NCBI GenBank assembly: GCA_963780815.1
Contig: CAWADG010000005.1
Location: 124,001 to 188,000 of the forward strand
DNA length: 64,000 bases
DNA from: VRUE01 sp963780815
GTDB lineage: Bacteria > Actinomycetota > Thermoleophilia > Solirubrobacterales > 70-9
Direction: 5' to 3'
Part shown: positions 51,807-59,974 of the stretch, one piece after another
Numbering within the stretch: the first letter of the stretch is position 1
How the letters are laid out: each line of letters starts with the position of its first letter
The notes under the pieces: model-generated
Seen by the model: the letters and a program-made list of their open reading frames with translations, nothing else
Told to the model about the DNA's origin: nothing
Databases searched by the model: none
Made by a program: the position numbers and the translations under genes

Positions 51807-52925
51807 ATGAAGATTGGAGTCCCGAAAGAGACCGCTGATGGGGAGCGTCGGGTGGCGCTCGTCCCCGACGTCGTGGCCTCGCTGCGGAAGAACGAGAGCG
51901 TCGAGGTCATCGTCGAGAGCGGCGCCGGCGAAGAGGCCGGCCATCCCGACTCCGAGTACGCCGACGCCGGGGCGGAGACGGCGGACGCCGGCGCCGCCTG
52001 GGGCGCCGACGTGGTGTTGCGCGTCGCCACTCCGAGCGCGGCCGAGATCGGTCGCCTCAAGTCCGGGCAGGTGCTGATCGGGCACCTCGCGCCGTGGACG
52101 AGCGCCGAGACGAACCAGGCGCTGGCCGCCGCCGGGATCACCGGGATCGCGATGGAGGCGATTCCGCGGACGACGCGCGCCCAGGCGATGGACGCGCTCT
52201 CCTCACAGGCCGCCGCCGCCGGCTACGCGGCGATGCTGATCGCCGCCCGCGAGTCCGGCCGCTTCTTCGGGATGATGACCACCGCCGCCGGCACCGTCCC
52301 GCCCGCAAAAGTGCTCGTCCTCGGAGCCGGAGTCGCCGGCCTGCAGGCCGTGGCAACCGCCAAGCGCCTCGGCGCGGTCGTCACCGGCTTCGACATTCGC
52401 CGCGCGGCCTGGGAGCAGATCGCCTCGCTCGGCGGGCGGCCGCTGGAACTCGACTTCATCCCCGACGCCGAAGGCGAGGGCGGCTACGCGCGGCCCCTCA
52501 CCGACGAGGAGAACGAGCAGGTCCGGGTCGCGATCGGCGAGAACGCCGCCAAACAGGACATCATCGTCACAACCGCCGCGATACCGGGACGGCCGGCGCC
52601 GCTGCTGATCACCGCCGACGCTGTCCGGGGCATGGCGCCGGGCTCGTGGATCGTCGACCTCGCCGCCGAGACGGGCGGCAACTGCGAGCTGACCGAGGCC
52701 GGAAAGACGATCGAGGAGGGCGGAGTGAGCGTCATCGGCCCGCGCAATCTCCCGAGCGAGATGCCGCGGCCGGCCTCGCAGCTCTACGCGAAGAACCTCG
52801 AGAACCTGCTCGGGCTGCTGATCACCGAGGAGGGCCGGCTCAACCTCGACTTCGAGGACGACATCGTCGATGCCGCCACGATCACCCACGGCGGGGAGAT
52901 CCGCGGAGAGAGGACTGCCAAATGA
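51807..52925 (+). CDS. pntAA: NAD(P) transhydrogenase subunit alpha part 1
   Basis: 372 residues from ATG 51807. NAD(H)-binding subunit of proton-translocating transhydrogenase. It begins KIGVPKETADGERRVALVPDVV; the nucleotide motif is VLVLGAGVAGLQAVATAKRLGAVVTGFDIR; the mobile-loop region is TTAAIPGRPAPLLITADAVRGM. In this organism alpha is split into two proteins; the membrane part follows after the linker repeat. The complex passes hydride from NADH to NADP+ using the proton gradient. Confidence 0.95.
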   Translation: MKIGVPKETADGERRVALVPDVVASLRKNESVEVIVESGAGEEAGHPDSEYADAGAETADAGAAWGADVVLRVATPSAAEIGRLKSGQVLIGHLAPWTSAETNQALAAAGITGIAMEAIPRTTRAQAMDALSSQAAAAGYAAMLIAARESGRFFGMMTTAAGTVPPAKVLVLGAGVAGLQAVATAKRLGAVVTGFDIRRAAWEQIASLGGRPLELDFIPDAEGEGGYARPLTDEENEQVRVAIGENAAKQDIIVTTAAIPGRPAPLLITADAVRGMAPGSWIVDLAAETGGNCELTEAGKTIEEGGVSVIGPRNLPSEMPRPASQLYAKNLENLLGLLITEEGRLNLDFEDDIVDAATITHGGEIRGERTAK

Positions 52926-52987
52926 GCGCGGAGCGAGCAAGCGTCCATATCTGGCTCTTCGCGCCGCGAGCGAAGCGCGAAAGGTGG
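52923..52987 (+). repeat. Intergenic linker repeat, copy B
   Basis: Starts at the pntAA stop codon (TGA 52923-52925) and ends in AAAGGTGG, six bases before the pntAB start, so it supplies that gene's ribosome binding site. Both conserved blocks match copy A (11328-11390); the central ~10 bases differ. In this copy ATG 52922 opens a 24-codon frame (MSAERASVHIWLFAPRAKRE...) whose TGA overlaps the pntAB ATG. Confidence 0.78.
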
Positions 52988-52992
52988 GTCGA

Positions 52993-53292
52993 ATGAGCCT
53001 GATGACCGAGATCACGATCTTCGTCCTCGCCGCCTTCGTCGGCTTCGAGGTGATCTCGAAGGTGCCGACGACGCTGCACACGCCGCTGATGTCGCAGACC
53101 AACGCGATCCACGGGATCGTGATGCTCGGCGGCCTGATCGTCGTCGGCTTCGCCAACGACGGGATCGAGTACGTGATCGGCACCATCGCGATCGCGTTCG
53201 GCACGATCAACGTCGTCGGCGGGTTCATGGTCACCGACCGGATGCTCGGAATGTTCTCGCGGAAGCCCAAACCGAAGCCCGAGGACGAGTGA
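52993..53292 (+). CDS. pntAB: NAD(P) transhydrogenase subunit alpha part 2 (membrane)
   Basis: 99 residues with three membrane segments (EITIFVLAAFVGFEVISKVP, TPLMSQTNAIHGIVMLGGLIVVG, GTIAIAFGTINVVGGFMV). The sequence TLHTPLMSQTNAIHGIV is a hallmark of the small membrane part of PntA. ATG 52993 overlaps the stop of the 24-codon linker frame, and its stop overlaps the pntB GTG, so all parts are translationally linked. Confidence 0.94.
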   Translation: MSLMTEITIFVLAAFVGFEVISKVPTTLHTPLMSQTNAIHGIVMLGGLIVVGFANDGIEYVIGTIAIAFGTINVVGGFMVTDRMLGMFSRKPKPKPEDE

Positions 53293-54707
53293 CCGCCCTG
53301 CCCGCAGTCCTGGAGCCCGGTGGAGATGGGGCGACCGCGCTCTACATCGTCGCCTTCTCGCTGTTCATCATCGGCGTCAAACAGGGCACCCACCCGACCT
53401 CGGCCAAACGCGGCAACCTGATCGCCGCCGCCGGCATGGCCGTCGCCGTCGTCACCACGCTGCTGCTCGACGGGATCGGCAACTGGGGGCTGATCGCCGC
53501 CGGCCTCGGGATCGGTGCCGCGGTCGGCATCGTCGCCTCGCTCCGCGTCCAGATGACCCAGATGCCGCAGATGGTCGCCCTCTACAACGGAGTCGGCGGT
53601 GGCGCAGTGGCCCTGATCTCCTGGTCGGAGATCCGGCACGGGATATCGCTCGGCGCAGAGATCCCCCTCGACGAGCTGATCCCGGTCCTGTTCGCGGCGG
53701 TCGTCGGCTCGGTCTCCTTCTGGGGCTCGAACATCGCCTTCGCCAAGCTCCAGGACCTGATCCCGACCCGGCCGCTGGCGGTGCCGGGACAGCAGGTGAT
53801 CAACGCGGTGCTGCTGATCGGGATCCTCGCCGCCTGCGTCAACATCGCGATCAACAACGACGATCCCTCGCAGGGGATCTTCATCGCGATCCTGATCGCC
53901 GCCGCCCTGCTCGGCAACCTCGTCGTCCTGCCGATCGGCGGCGCCGACATGCCGGTCGTGATCTCGCTGCTGAACGCGTTCACCGGCCTTTCCGCCGCCG
54001 CGGCCGGCTTCGCCCTCGACAACGTTGCGCTGATCGTCGCCGGGACCCTGGTCGGCTCCTCGGGAACGATCCTGACGATGGAGATGGCGACGGCGATGAA
54101 CCGTTCGGTCGGCAACATCCTCTTCGCCGGGTTCGGCGGCGCCCCGGCCGGCGGGGCCGCCGCGACCGAGGAGCGGCCGCACACCTCGATCGGCGCCCAG
54201 GACGCCGCGATCAAGCTCGCCTACGCCGACTCGGTCGTCTTCGTCCCCGGCTACGGGCTCGCCGTCGCCCAGGCCCAGCACGCCCTGAAGGAGGTCGCCG
54301 ACGAGCTCGAGAAGCGGGGCATCGAAGTCAACTACGCGATCCACCCGGTTGCGGGCCGGATGCCGGGCCATATGAACGTGCTGCTGGCGGAGGCCGATGT
54401 CCCCTACGAGCAGCTGAAGGAGATGGACGAGATCAACCCCGAGATGCCGCGGACCGGCGTCGCGGTCGTCATCGGCGCGAACGACGTGACGAACCCCGCG
54501 GCGAAAAACGACCCGGATAGCCCGATTGCCGGGATGCCGATCATCGAGGTCTCCGAGGCCCAGCAGGTGATCGTGATCAAGCGTTCGCTCAGCCCGGGGT
54601 TCGCCGGGATCGACAACGACCTCTTCTACGAACCGAACACCTCGATGCTGTTCTCCGACGCCAAACAGGCCGCCGCCGACATCGCCGCCGAGATCCAAAA
54701 CCTCTAG
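53289..54707 (+). CDS. pntB: NAD(P) transhydrogenase subunit beta
   Basis: 472 residues from GTG 53289 (GTGA overlap with pntAB). The N-terminal ~270 residues hold eight or nine membrane segments, with GGGAVALISWSEI and IAFAKLQDL-type loops. The C-terminal ~190 residues are the NADP(H)-binding domain: VVFVPGYGLAVAQAQHALKEVADELEKRG, VNYAIHPVAGRMPGHMNVLLAEA, VVIGANDVTNPAAK and IIVSEAQQVIVIKRSL-like ending. Together with the two alpha parts it forms a complete transhydrogenase. Expression is probably from one promoter upstream of pntAA. Confidence 0.95.
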   Translation: MTALPAVLEPGGDGATALYIVAFSLFIIGVKQGTHPTSAKRGNLIAAAGMAVAVVTTLLLDGIGNWGLIAAGLGIGAAVGIVASLRVQMTQMPQMVALYNGVGGGAVALISWSEIRHGISLGAEIPLDELIPVLFAAVVGSVSFWGSNIAFAKLQDLIPTRPLAVPGQQVINAVLLIGILAACVNIAINNDDPSQGIFIAILIAAALLGNLVVLPIGGADMPVVISLLNAFTGLSAAAAGFALDNVALIVAGTLVGSSGTILTMEMATAMNRSVGNILFAGFGGAPAGGAAATEERPHTSIGAQDAAIKLAYADSVVFVPGYGLAVAQAQHALKEVADELEKRGIEVNYAIHPVAGRMPGHMNVLLAEADVPYEQLKEMDEINPEMPRTGVAVVIGANDVTNPAAKNDPDSPIAGMPIIEVSEAQQVIVIKRSLSPGFAGIDNDLFYEPNTSMLFSDAKQAAADIAAEIQNL

Positions 54708-54728
54708 GTCCGGCCGCATCCCGCCCCT

Positions 54729-54745
54729 GCCGAGCCATTCTCGGC
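54729..54745 (+). terminator. Small hairpin after pntB
   Basis: GCCGAG-CCATT-CTCGGC, 22 bases after the pntB stop. Six perfect pairs, no T-run. It lies 11 bases ahead of palindrome copy 2. Confidence 0.4.
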
Positions 54746-54755
54746 TGAGGTGATG

Positions 54756-54802
54756 ACGTGCCTGTAGTTGACCACCCATACGGTGGTCAACTACAGGCAC
54801 GT
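54756..54802. repeat. ACGTGCC palindrome, copy 2
   Basis: Perfect 21-bp arms (54756-54776 and 54782-54802) with loop CATAC. The left arm reads ACGTGCC-TGTAGTTGACCACC. Compared with copies 1 and 3 the bases at arm positions 8-10, 15, 16 and 19 differ, and every change is matched in the opposite arm. It lies 43 bases ahead of the DUF559 nuclease gene. Confidence 0.92.
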
Positions 54803-54845
54803 CGTGATCGGGGGCGAGCTCCGCCTTCAGTTCCCTTCTTTCGTC

Positions 54846-55760
54846 ATGCATCGGGAGGCGCTGATCGCCGAGTTGGCGACTCGGCAGCACGGCGTGGTCG
54901 CGCGGCGGCAGCTGTTCGAGCATGGCTTGACGCCGCGGATGATCGACCGGCGCCTGGAGAGCGGTCGCCTGCTGACCCTCCATCGTGGCGTCTACGCCCT
55001 GGGCCACCTGCGGCTGTCGCGGCGCGGACGTTGGCTGGCGGCGGTCCTTGCATGCGGGCCGACGGCGGTCCTCAGCCACGCCAGCGCCGCGGCGCTCTGG
55101 GGCTTCGCCCGCCCCAGGCGGGGCCCCGTCGACGTCATCGTTCCCAGCGGCAGGGGCAGCTCAGGTCACGCCGGAATCTTCATGCACGAAGGGCGGCCTC
55201 GGGCGACGGAAAGAGGCCTGGACGACGCCATCCCCGTCACCACGGTGCCCCGCACGCTGCTCGACCTCGCCGAGGCCGTAGACCAGGAGGCGCTCCGACG
55301 CGCTTTCGAGGAGGCCGATCGACTCCGCATCCTCGAGATGGGGGAGCTCGAAGCGGTGTGCGCCCGCTCCCCCGGACGCCGCGCGCTGCGACCGATATGT
55401 CGCATGATCGATTCCGCTGTGGCTCCGGACCAGACGCGGTCACCGCTTGAGGATCGCGTCCTTGCGCTTTGCCGCCAGCACGGACTGCCGTCGCCTTCGA
55501 CCAACGTCCTGCTGTTGGGGCATGAGGTCGACGCCCTCTGGCCGTCCCGGCGGCTCGTGGTGGAGGCCGACAGCTATCAGTTCCACGCACACCGGGCAGC
55601 CTTCGAGCGCGATCGCGCTCGCGACGCCACCAGGCAGGTCGAGGGCTACCGGGTCGTCAGGCTGACCCATCGACGCTTGGATCGAGAACCGGCCAAGGTC
55701 GCCGCCGAGCTCCGCCGCCTGCTCAATTCGGACAGTAGGGACGGACGTGCCGGGGGTTAG
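54846..55760 (+). CDS. AbiEi-type winged-helix plus DUF559 endonuclease-like protein
   Basis: 304 residues from ATG 54846. Residues 1-60 (IAELATRQHGVVARRQLFEHG, MIDRRLESGRLLTLHRGVYALGH) are the AbiEi_4 winged-helix domain of type IV antitoxin-like proteins. A middle helical part ends near residue 200. The C-terminus (LEDRVLALCRQHG, GHEVDALWPSRRLVVEADSYQFH, AFERDRARDATRQVEGYRVVRLT) is DUF559, a Vsr/PD-(D/E)XK-like nuclease fold with D and E-x-D positions kept. No toxin gene is adjacent. Palindromes lie 43 bases before the start and across the stop codon, which is inside copy 3. Confidence 0.85.
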   Translation: MHREALIAELATRQHGVVARRQLFEHGLTPRMIDRRLESGRLLTLHRGVYALGHLRLSRRGRWLAAVLACGPTAVLSHASAAALWGFARPRRGPVDVIVPSGRGSSGHAGIFMHEGRPRATERGLDDAIPVTTVPRTLLDLAEAVDQEALRRAFEEADRLRILEMGELEAVCARSPGRRALRPICRMIDSAVAPDQTRSPLEDRVLALCRQHGLPSPSTNVLLLGHEVDALWPSRRLVVEADSYQFHAHRAAFERDRARDATRQVEGYRVVRLTHRRLDREPAKVAAELRRLLNSDSRDGRAGG

Positions 55761-55792
55761 CCGCCCATATGGGCGGCTAACTCCCGGCACGT
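55745..55792. repeat. ACGTGCC palindrome, copy 3
   Basis: Arms 55745-55765 and 55772-55792 match at 20 of 21 bases (one G-T), with core CCCATATGGG. The left arm reads ACGTGCC-GGGGGTTAGCCGCC. It contains the TAG of the DUF559 gene (55758-55760) and the GTG (55747) that is the only available start for the next gene. Confidence 0.9.
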
Positions 55793-56710
55793 GTGTTCGG
55801 GAGCGGGGGCAGGCGACGGTCGAGTGGGTGGCGCTGGCGCTCCTCACCGCGCTCGTCTTCCTGGCCCTGATCGCGGCCGGGGTCCGGGTGCCCGGGATCT
55901 CGCTCGCCCAGGCGTTGGCCTCGCGGATTCTCTGCGCGGCCGCGATCGCGGACTCGTGCGGCAGTGACGAGCCGGCCCTGTTCGCCGCATACGGGAGCGA
56001 CGTCGGCGCGATAGTCCGCGACGAGATGCCCTCGTTGGTGTTCGAGCCGGGCTCGCGGGCGCTGCCGGTCGACTTCCGCAGCTGCCGCGACACGAGCTGC
56101 GGCGACGGGCCCGACAGCGGAATCGTCGCCCACACCGACGCCGGACTGCCGGTGACCGTGTTCGTCCACGTCATCGACTGCCGGGAGGGCGGCCCGCGCC
56201 CCGCCGGAGCCGACTGCTCAGGCGACCGCGCCGGCAACCTCTACATCCAGTACTGGACCTACTACGCCGACTCGGCGACCCTGCGCGGCGTCCCCGTCGC
56301 CGGAGCCCAGGGCTACCACGGCGACGACTGGGAGTCGGTCCAGTTCCGGATCGGCCCCGACGGAGACGTCTTCCAGCGCGCCTCCTCGCACCACGGATAC
56401 AACGACGTGCAGGGCCTGGCGAACGCCGCTTCGGACGCCGGCATCGGCCCGCTTCGAGACCTCGCCGAGGCGATCGGCGCCCGCCCGCGGGGCGGCTGGG
56501 GACCTGCGAGCGGGCTTCCTGTTCGTCTCCGGCGGCAGCCACGCCGGCAACGTCGAAGCGTCGACGGCGATCGACCGGATGACGCCCGGCCCCCGTGTCC
56601 ACCTCGTCCCGCTCGAAGCGGTCGCCGCCGAGTCCGGCGCCGCGTTCGCGATCAGCCCGCCGTGGCGCAAGCGGGTCTGGCTCGACCCCGAGGCCGAGGG
56701 GACCGACTGA
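55747..56710 (+). pseudogene. TadE-like N-terminus plus NPP1/Vps62-like domain, frameshifted
   Basis: After an N-terminus encoded by palindrome copy 3, RERGQATVEWVALALLTALVFLALIAAG is a prepilin-like/TadE signal and membrane segment. The exterior part includes YIQYWTYYADSAT, GYHGDDWESVQFRI and RASSHHGYN, resembling Vps62/NPP1-type domains. At 56498-56501 a run of four Gs carries one base too many; removing it joins DLRAGFLFVSGGSHAGNVEAS and ends TGA 56708-56710 after ISPPWRKRVWLDPEAEGTD. The only start in frame before the signal is GTG 55747 inside the palindrome. Function unknown. Confidence 0.65.
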
Positions 56711-56721
56711 GTCTGCCCGGG

Positions 56722-57357
56722 CTACTTGGTCAGGGTGCTGAGGTAGTAGAAGCCGAGCAGAAAACGCTCGGTCTCGACCTCCCCGAAGGCCCGGAGGTCG
56801 TCCCAGGGTTCGGAGTAGGGGTCGCCCGGCGCCAGCTTCTCCAGCAGCCACCCGATCGGGGCAAGCAGGCGATGGAGGCGGCTGCCGGTCAGGCCGAGGT
56901 CCATCACGACGACGCGTCCGCCGGGACGGAGCCGGTCCCAGGCCAGCGCCAGGGCGGCCCGCGGCTCCGGCAGGACCGAGTAGCTGAGGCTGAAGAGGAC
57001 GCCGTCGAGGTCCCGGTCGAGCTCGAGCAGCGAGGCGTCGCGGTGGACCAGCTCGACGCTCTCCCAGCCATGCTGCCGGACGAGCTTCGAGGCCTCGGCC
57101 AGCATGCCCGCCGAGGCATCGACGGCGATCACCGCGCCCTCCGGTCCCACTACCTCGACCAGGTACGGCAGGTTGCGGCCGGACCCGGCGCCGATCTCGA
57201 GCAACGTGTCGCCGGGCTTGAGGCGGAGCGCGCGGACCGCCTTTCGCCGCGCCCGCGGGAAGATCAGGTAGAGCGGCTCCAGCGTCGCGTAGAGGGGGGC
57301 GACCCGGTCGTAACCGCGGACGATCTCCGCCAGCGGCCGGCGCGAGCGCGCGCTCAC
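56722..57357 (-). CDS. Class I SAM-dependent methyltransferase
   Basis: 211 residues from GTG 57357, overlapping the thioesterase gene stop by 4 bases. Motif I LLEIGAGSGRNLPYLVEVVG, the acidic residue in VIAVDASAGMLAEASK, motif post-I HRDASLLELD, and VLFSLSYSVLPEPRAALALAWDRLRPGGRVVVMD are those of UbiE/phospholipid N-methyltransferase-like enzymes. The C-terminal FLLGFYYLSTLTK is hydrophobic, suggesting a lipid-like substrate. The substrate itself is unresolved. Confidence 0.87.
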   Translation of the reverse strand: MSARSRRPLAEIVRGYDRVAPLYATLEPLYLIFPRARRKAVRALRLKPGDTLLEIGAGSGRNLPYLVEVVGPEGAVIAVDASAGMLAEASKLVRQHGWESVELVHRDASLLELDRDLDGVLFSLSYSVLPEPRAALALAWDRLRPGGRVVVMDLGLTGSRLHRLLAPIGWLLEKLAPGDPYSEPWDDLRAFGEVETERFLLGFYYLSTLTK

Positions 57358-57770
57358 CGCGACCCGAGCTTGTAGGTGACGAGGCCGGTCGCGACTAGGT
57401 CCCCGCCCGCCCCAGGTCGCACCGCGACCTCGCAGAAGCAGAGGCTCGAGCCCCGTCGCAGCACCTTCGCCTCGGCGAGCAGGTCGGCGCCGCGGCCGGC
57501 GGAGAGGAAATCGACGGTGAGGCCAACCGTCGTCCCCCGCGGCGGCTCGTCCCCGAACTCGATCGCCGACCAGGAGGCCGCCATCGCCGCGGTGTCGACC
57601 AGGGTCGAGATCGCTCCCCCGTGGACGACGTCGCCGATCGTCACGACCTCATCGCGGAACGGGAGGGCGAGAACGACCCTGTCGTCCTCGATCTCGCGCA
57701 GCTCGATCCCGAGATGGCGGACGAACGGCGAGTGCTTGAGGAACTCGGTGATCAGCTCGGAGCCGCGCAC
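57354..57770 (-). CDS. PaaI-like hotdog thioesterase
   Basis: 138 residues. Hotdog thioesterase with DVVHGGAISTLVDTAAMAASWS (HGG-x3-LxD) and TVGLTVDFLSAGRGADLLAEAKVLRRGSSLCFCEV. It is translated first and overlaps the methyltransferase gene (GTGA), so the two may act on the same acyl or aromatic metabolite. The divergent neighbour is egtB, 70 bases away. Substrate unknown. Confidence 0.88.
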   Translation of the reverse strand: MRGSELITEFLKHSPFVRHLGIELREIEDDRVVLALPFRDEVVTIGDVVHGGAISTLVDTAAMAASWSAIEFGDEPPRGTTVGLTVDFLSAGRGADLLAEAKVLRRGSSLCFCEVAVRPGAGGDLVATGLVTYKLGSR

Positions 57771-57840
57771 CGGCGCAAGGTATCGCGCCCTTCACAGGCC
57801 GATGTCGCCGCCTCGATAGGGTTGCGCCATCGCCACCGAG

Positions 57841-58953
57841 GTGACGTCAAGCTCCAAGGCAGCGATCGCGGACCGGCTCGCGGAGGCGCGTCGACGCACC
57901 CTCGATCTCGTCGACCAACTCGACGACCAGCAGCTCAACCGGGTCTACTCGCCGCTGCTCAGCCCGCTCGCCTGGGACCTCGGCCACATCGCCAACTTCG
58001 AGGAGCTCTGGCTGGTGCAGACGATCGGCGGCCGCGAGCCGCTGCGCGGCGAGCTGGGCCGGTTCTACGACGCGATCGAGAACCCGCGCAGGACCCGCGG
58101 CGAGCTGCCGATCCTGCGCGACGACGACCTCCGCGACTACCTCGGCGACGTCCGCGCGCGGACCCTCGACGTCCTCGAGGAGGTCGAGATCGGCGCCGAC
58201 GCCGAGGACCCGCTGCTGCGCGGGGGCTTCGTCTACGAGATGCTGCTCGCGCACGAGCTCCAGCACAACGAGACGATGCTGCAGCTGCTGATGCTGGTCG
58301 ACGGCTACGAGCTGCCGGAGTCGATCGGGCTCCCCACGGCGCTCTCCGGCGAGGGGGAGACGATCTCGATCGAGGCGGGGGAGTACGAGGTCGGCGCCAC
58401 GGGTACGGGGTTCGCCTATGACAACGAGCGCCCCCGCCACCAGATCGAGCTCGCCGCGTTCGAGATCGATCGCAACCCCGTCTCCAACGGCGAGTTCATC
58501 CCCTTCATCGAGGAGACGGGCGCCGAGCCGCCGATGTACTGGGAGGCCGACCGCGAAGGTGGCTGGGTGACGACGGCGATGGGGCGGCGCGCCCCGGTCG
58601 ACCGAGCCCTCCCCGTCACCCACGTCTCCTGGGAGGAGGCCGACACATTCGCCCGCTGGGCCGGCCGGCGGCTGCCGAGCGAGTTCGAGTGGGAGGCGGC
58701 CCGTCCCGAGCTCGACGGCCTCGGCGCCGGCTGGGAATGGACCTCCTCGCGCTTCCTCGGCTACCCGGGATTCGAGGCGTTCCCCTATCCCGAGTACTCG
58801 GAGGTCTTCTTCGGCGACGAGCATCGCGTCCTGCGGGGATCCTCCTGGGCCACCCATCCCTCGGTCGCCAGGCCGACCTTTCGCAACTGGGACCTGCCGC
58901 AGCGGCGTCAGATCTTCGCCGGGCTGCGCTGTGTGAGGGACGCCGGCCGATGA
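57841..58953 (+). CDS. egtB: Ergothioneine biosynthesis protein EgtB
   Basis: 370 residues from GTG 57841. Iron-dependent sulfoxide synthase that couples a thiol to trimethylhistidine with O2. The DinB-like N-domain has WDLGHIANFEELW (H49) and HELQHNE (H138, H142), the three-histidine iron site. The C-terminal FGE-sulfatase domain has VSNGEFIPFIEE, VTHVSWEEADTFARWAGRRLPSEFEWE and a final RPTFRNWDLPQRRQIFAGLRC. It is shorter than EgtB of mycobacteria (~430) because the loop between domains is compact. Coupled to egtD by ATGA. Confidence 0.93.
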   Translation: MTSSSKAAIADRLAEARRRTLDLVDQLDDQQLNRVYSPLLSPLAWDLGHIANFEELWLVQTIGGREPLRGELGRFYDAIENPRRTRGELPILRDDDLRDYLGDVRARTLDVLEEVEIGADAEDPLLRGGFVYEMLLAHELQHNETMLQLLMLVDGYELPESIGLPTALSGEGETISIEAGEYEVGATGTGFAYDNERPRHQIELAAFEIDRNPVSNGEFIPFIEETGAEPPMYWEADREGGWVTTAMGRRAPVDRALPVTHVSWEEADTFARWAGRRLPSEFEWEAARPELDGLGAGWEWTSSRFLGYPGFEAFPYPEYSEVFFGDEHRVLRGSSWATHPSVARPTFRNWDLPQRRQIFAGLRCVRDAGR

Positions 58954-59942
58954 AGCCGACCGCGACCGCCGACCGGGTCGAGATCGAGGTCCACTACACG
59001 GGCGCCCAGGGGGCCGAGATGGCGCACGAGGTCCGCACCGGCCTGACCGCGAGGCCGAAGGAGCTGGCTCCGAAGTACTTCTACGACGAGCGCGGCTCGC
59101 AGCTCTTCGAGCGGATCACCGAGCTCCCCGAGTACTACCCGACGCGGGCCGAGCGCGAGATCCTCTCGGGCCGCAGCGGCGAGATCCACACCGCTGCCGG
59201 CCGCCCGCGAACGCTGGTCGAGCTCGGGTCCGGCTCGGCGGCGAAGACCCGCCACCTGCTGAGCGCGATGGAGGATGCCGGCTGCCTCGAGCTCTTCGTC
59301 CCGGTCGACATCTCCGAGGAGATCACCCAGGAGACCGCCGCCAGCCTCGCCGACGAGTACCCGGAGCTCTCGGTCAGCGGCCTCGTCTGCGATTTCGAGC
59401 AGGACCTCGAGCTGATCCCCGAGGCCGACGGCGGCCGCGTGATCGCCTTCCTCGGCGGGACGATCGGGAACCTCTACCCGGATCCCCGGGGCGAGTTCCT
59501 CTCGCGGATCGCCGCGATGCTCGGCCCCGAGGACAGCCTCCTGCTGGGGACGGACCTGGTCAAGGACACGGCCCGCCTCGAGGCCGCCTACAACGACTCG
59601 GCAGGCGTCACCGCCGAATTCAACAAGAACGTCCTCACCGTCCTCAACCGCGAGCTCGGCGCCGACTTCGACTTCGCCGCCTTCGAGCACGTCGCCCGGT
59701 TCGACGAGGAGGAGGCCTGGATGGACATCGGGCTGCGCTCGACCGTCGACCAGACCGTGCGCGTCGACGGCCTCGACCTCACGGTCCGGTTCGCCGCCGG
59801 CGAGCGCATGAGGACCGAGATCTCGGCCAAGTTCACCCGCGAGCGGCTCGAGCAGGTCTACGGCGACGCCGGCCTCGAGCTGAGCGGCTGGTTCACCGAC
59901 CCGGCCGGTGACTACGCGCTGAGCCTGGCACGGGCCTGCTAA
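58950..59942 (+). CDS. egtD: Histidine N-alpha-methyltransferase EgtD
   Basis: 330 residues; ATG 58950 overlaps the egtB stop. It makes hercynine from histidine with three S-adenosylmethionines, the first step in ergothioneine synthesis. Diagnostic segments: RPKELAPKYFYDERGSQLFERITELPEYYPTRAE, VELGSGSAAKTRHLL, VPVDISEEI, FLGGTIGNLYPDP and LGTDLVKDTARLEAAYND. No egtA, egtC or egtE is visible in the window; a two-gene pathway using cysteine directly is possible. Confidence 0.95.
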   Translation: MKPTATADRVEIEVHYTGAQGAEMAHEVRTGLTARPKELAPKYFYDERGSQLFERITELPEYYPTRAEREILSGRSGEIHTAAGRPRTLVELGSGSAAKTRHLLSAMEDAGCLELFVPVDISEEITQETAASLADEYPELSVSGLVCDFEQDLELIPEADGGRVIAFLGGTIGNLYPDPRGEFLSRIAAMLGPEDSLLLGTDLVKDTARLEAAYNDSAGVTAEFNKNVLTVLNRELGADFDFAAFEHVARFDEEEAWMDIGLRSTVDQTVRVDGLDLTVRFAAGERMRTEISAKFTRERLEQVYGDAGLELSGWFTDPAGDYALSLARAC

Positions 59943-59974
59943 ATGAGGCGGCCGCCCGGGTCGATCCGCGGTTC

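Noticed and set aside
52203..55079. Very long open frame on the minus strand (958 codons) opposite the pnt operon
   Set aside because: It is the antisense of pntAA-pntB, low-complexity (H, R, D, G rich) with no domain. High GC makes such shadow frames common. The same applies to 27511-30129, 4218-5894, 6003-8756 and 48451-49869.
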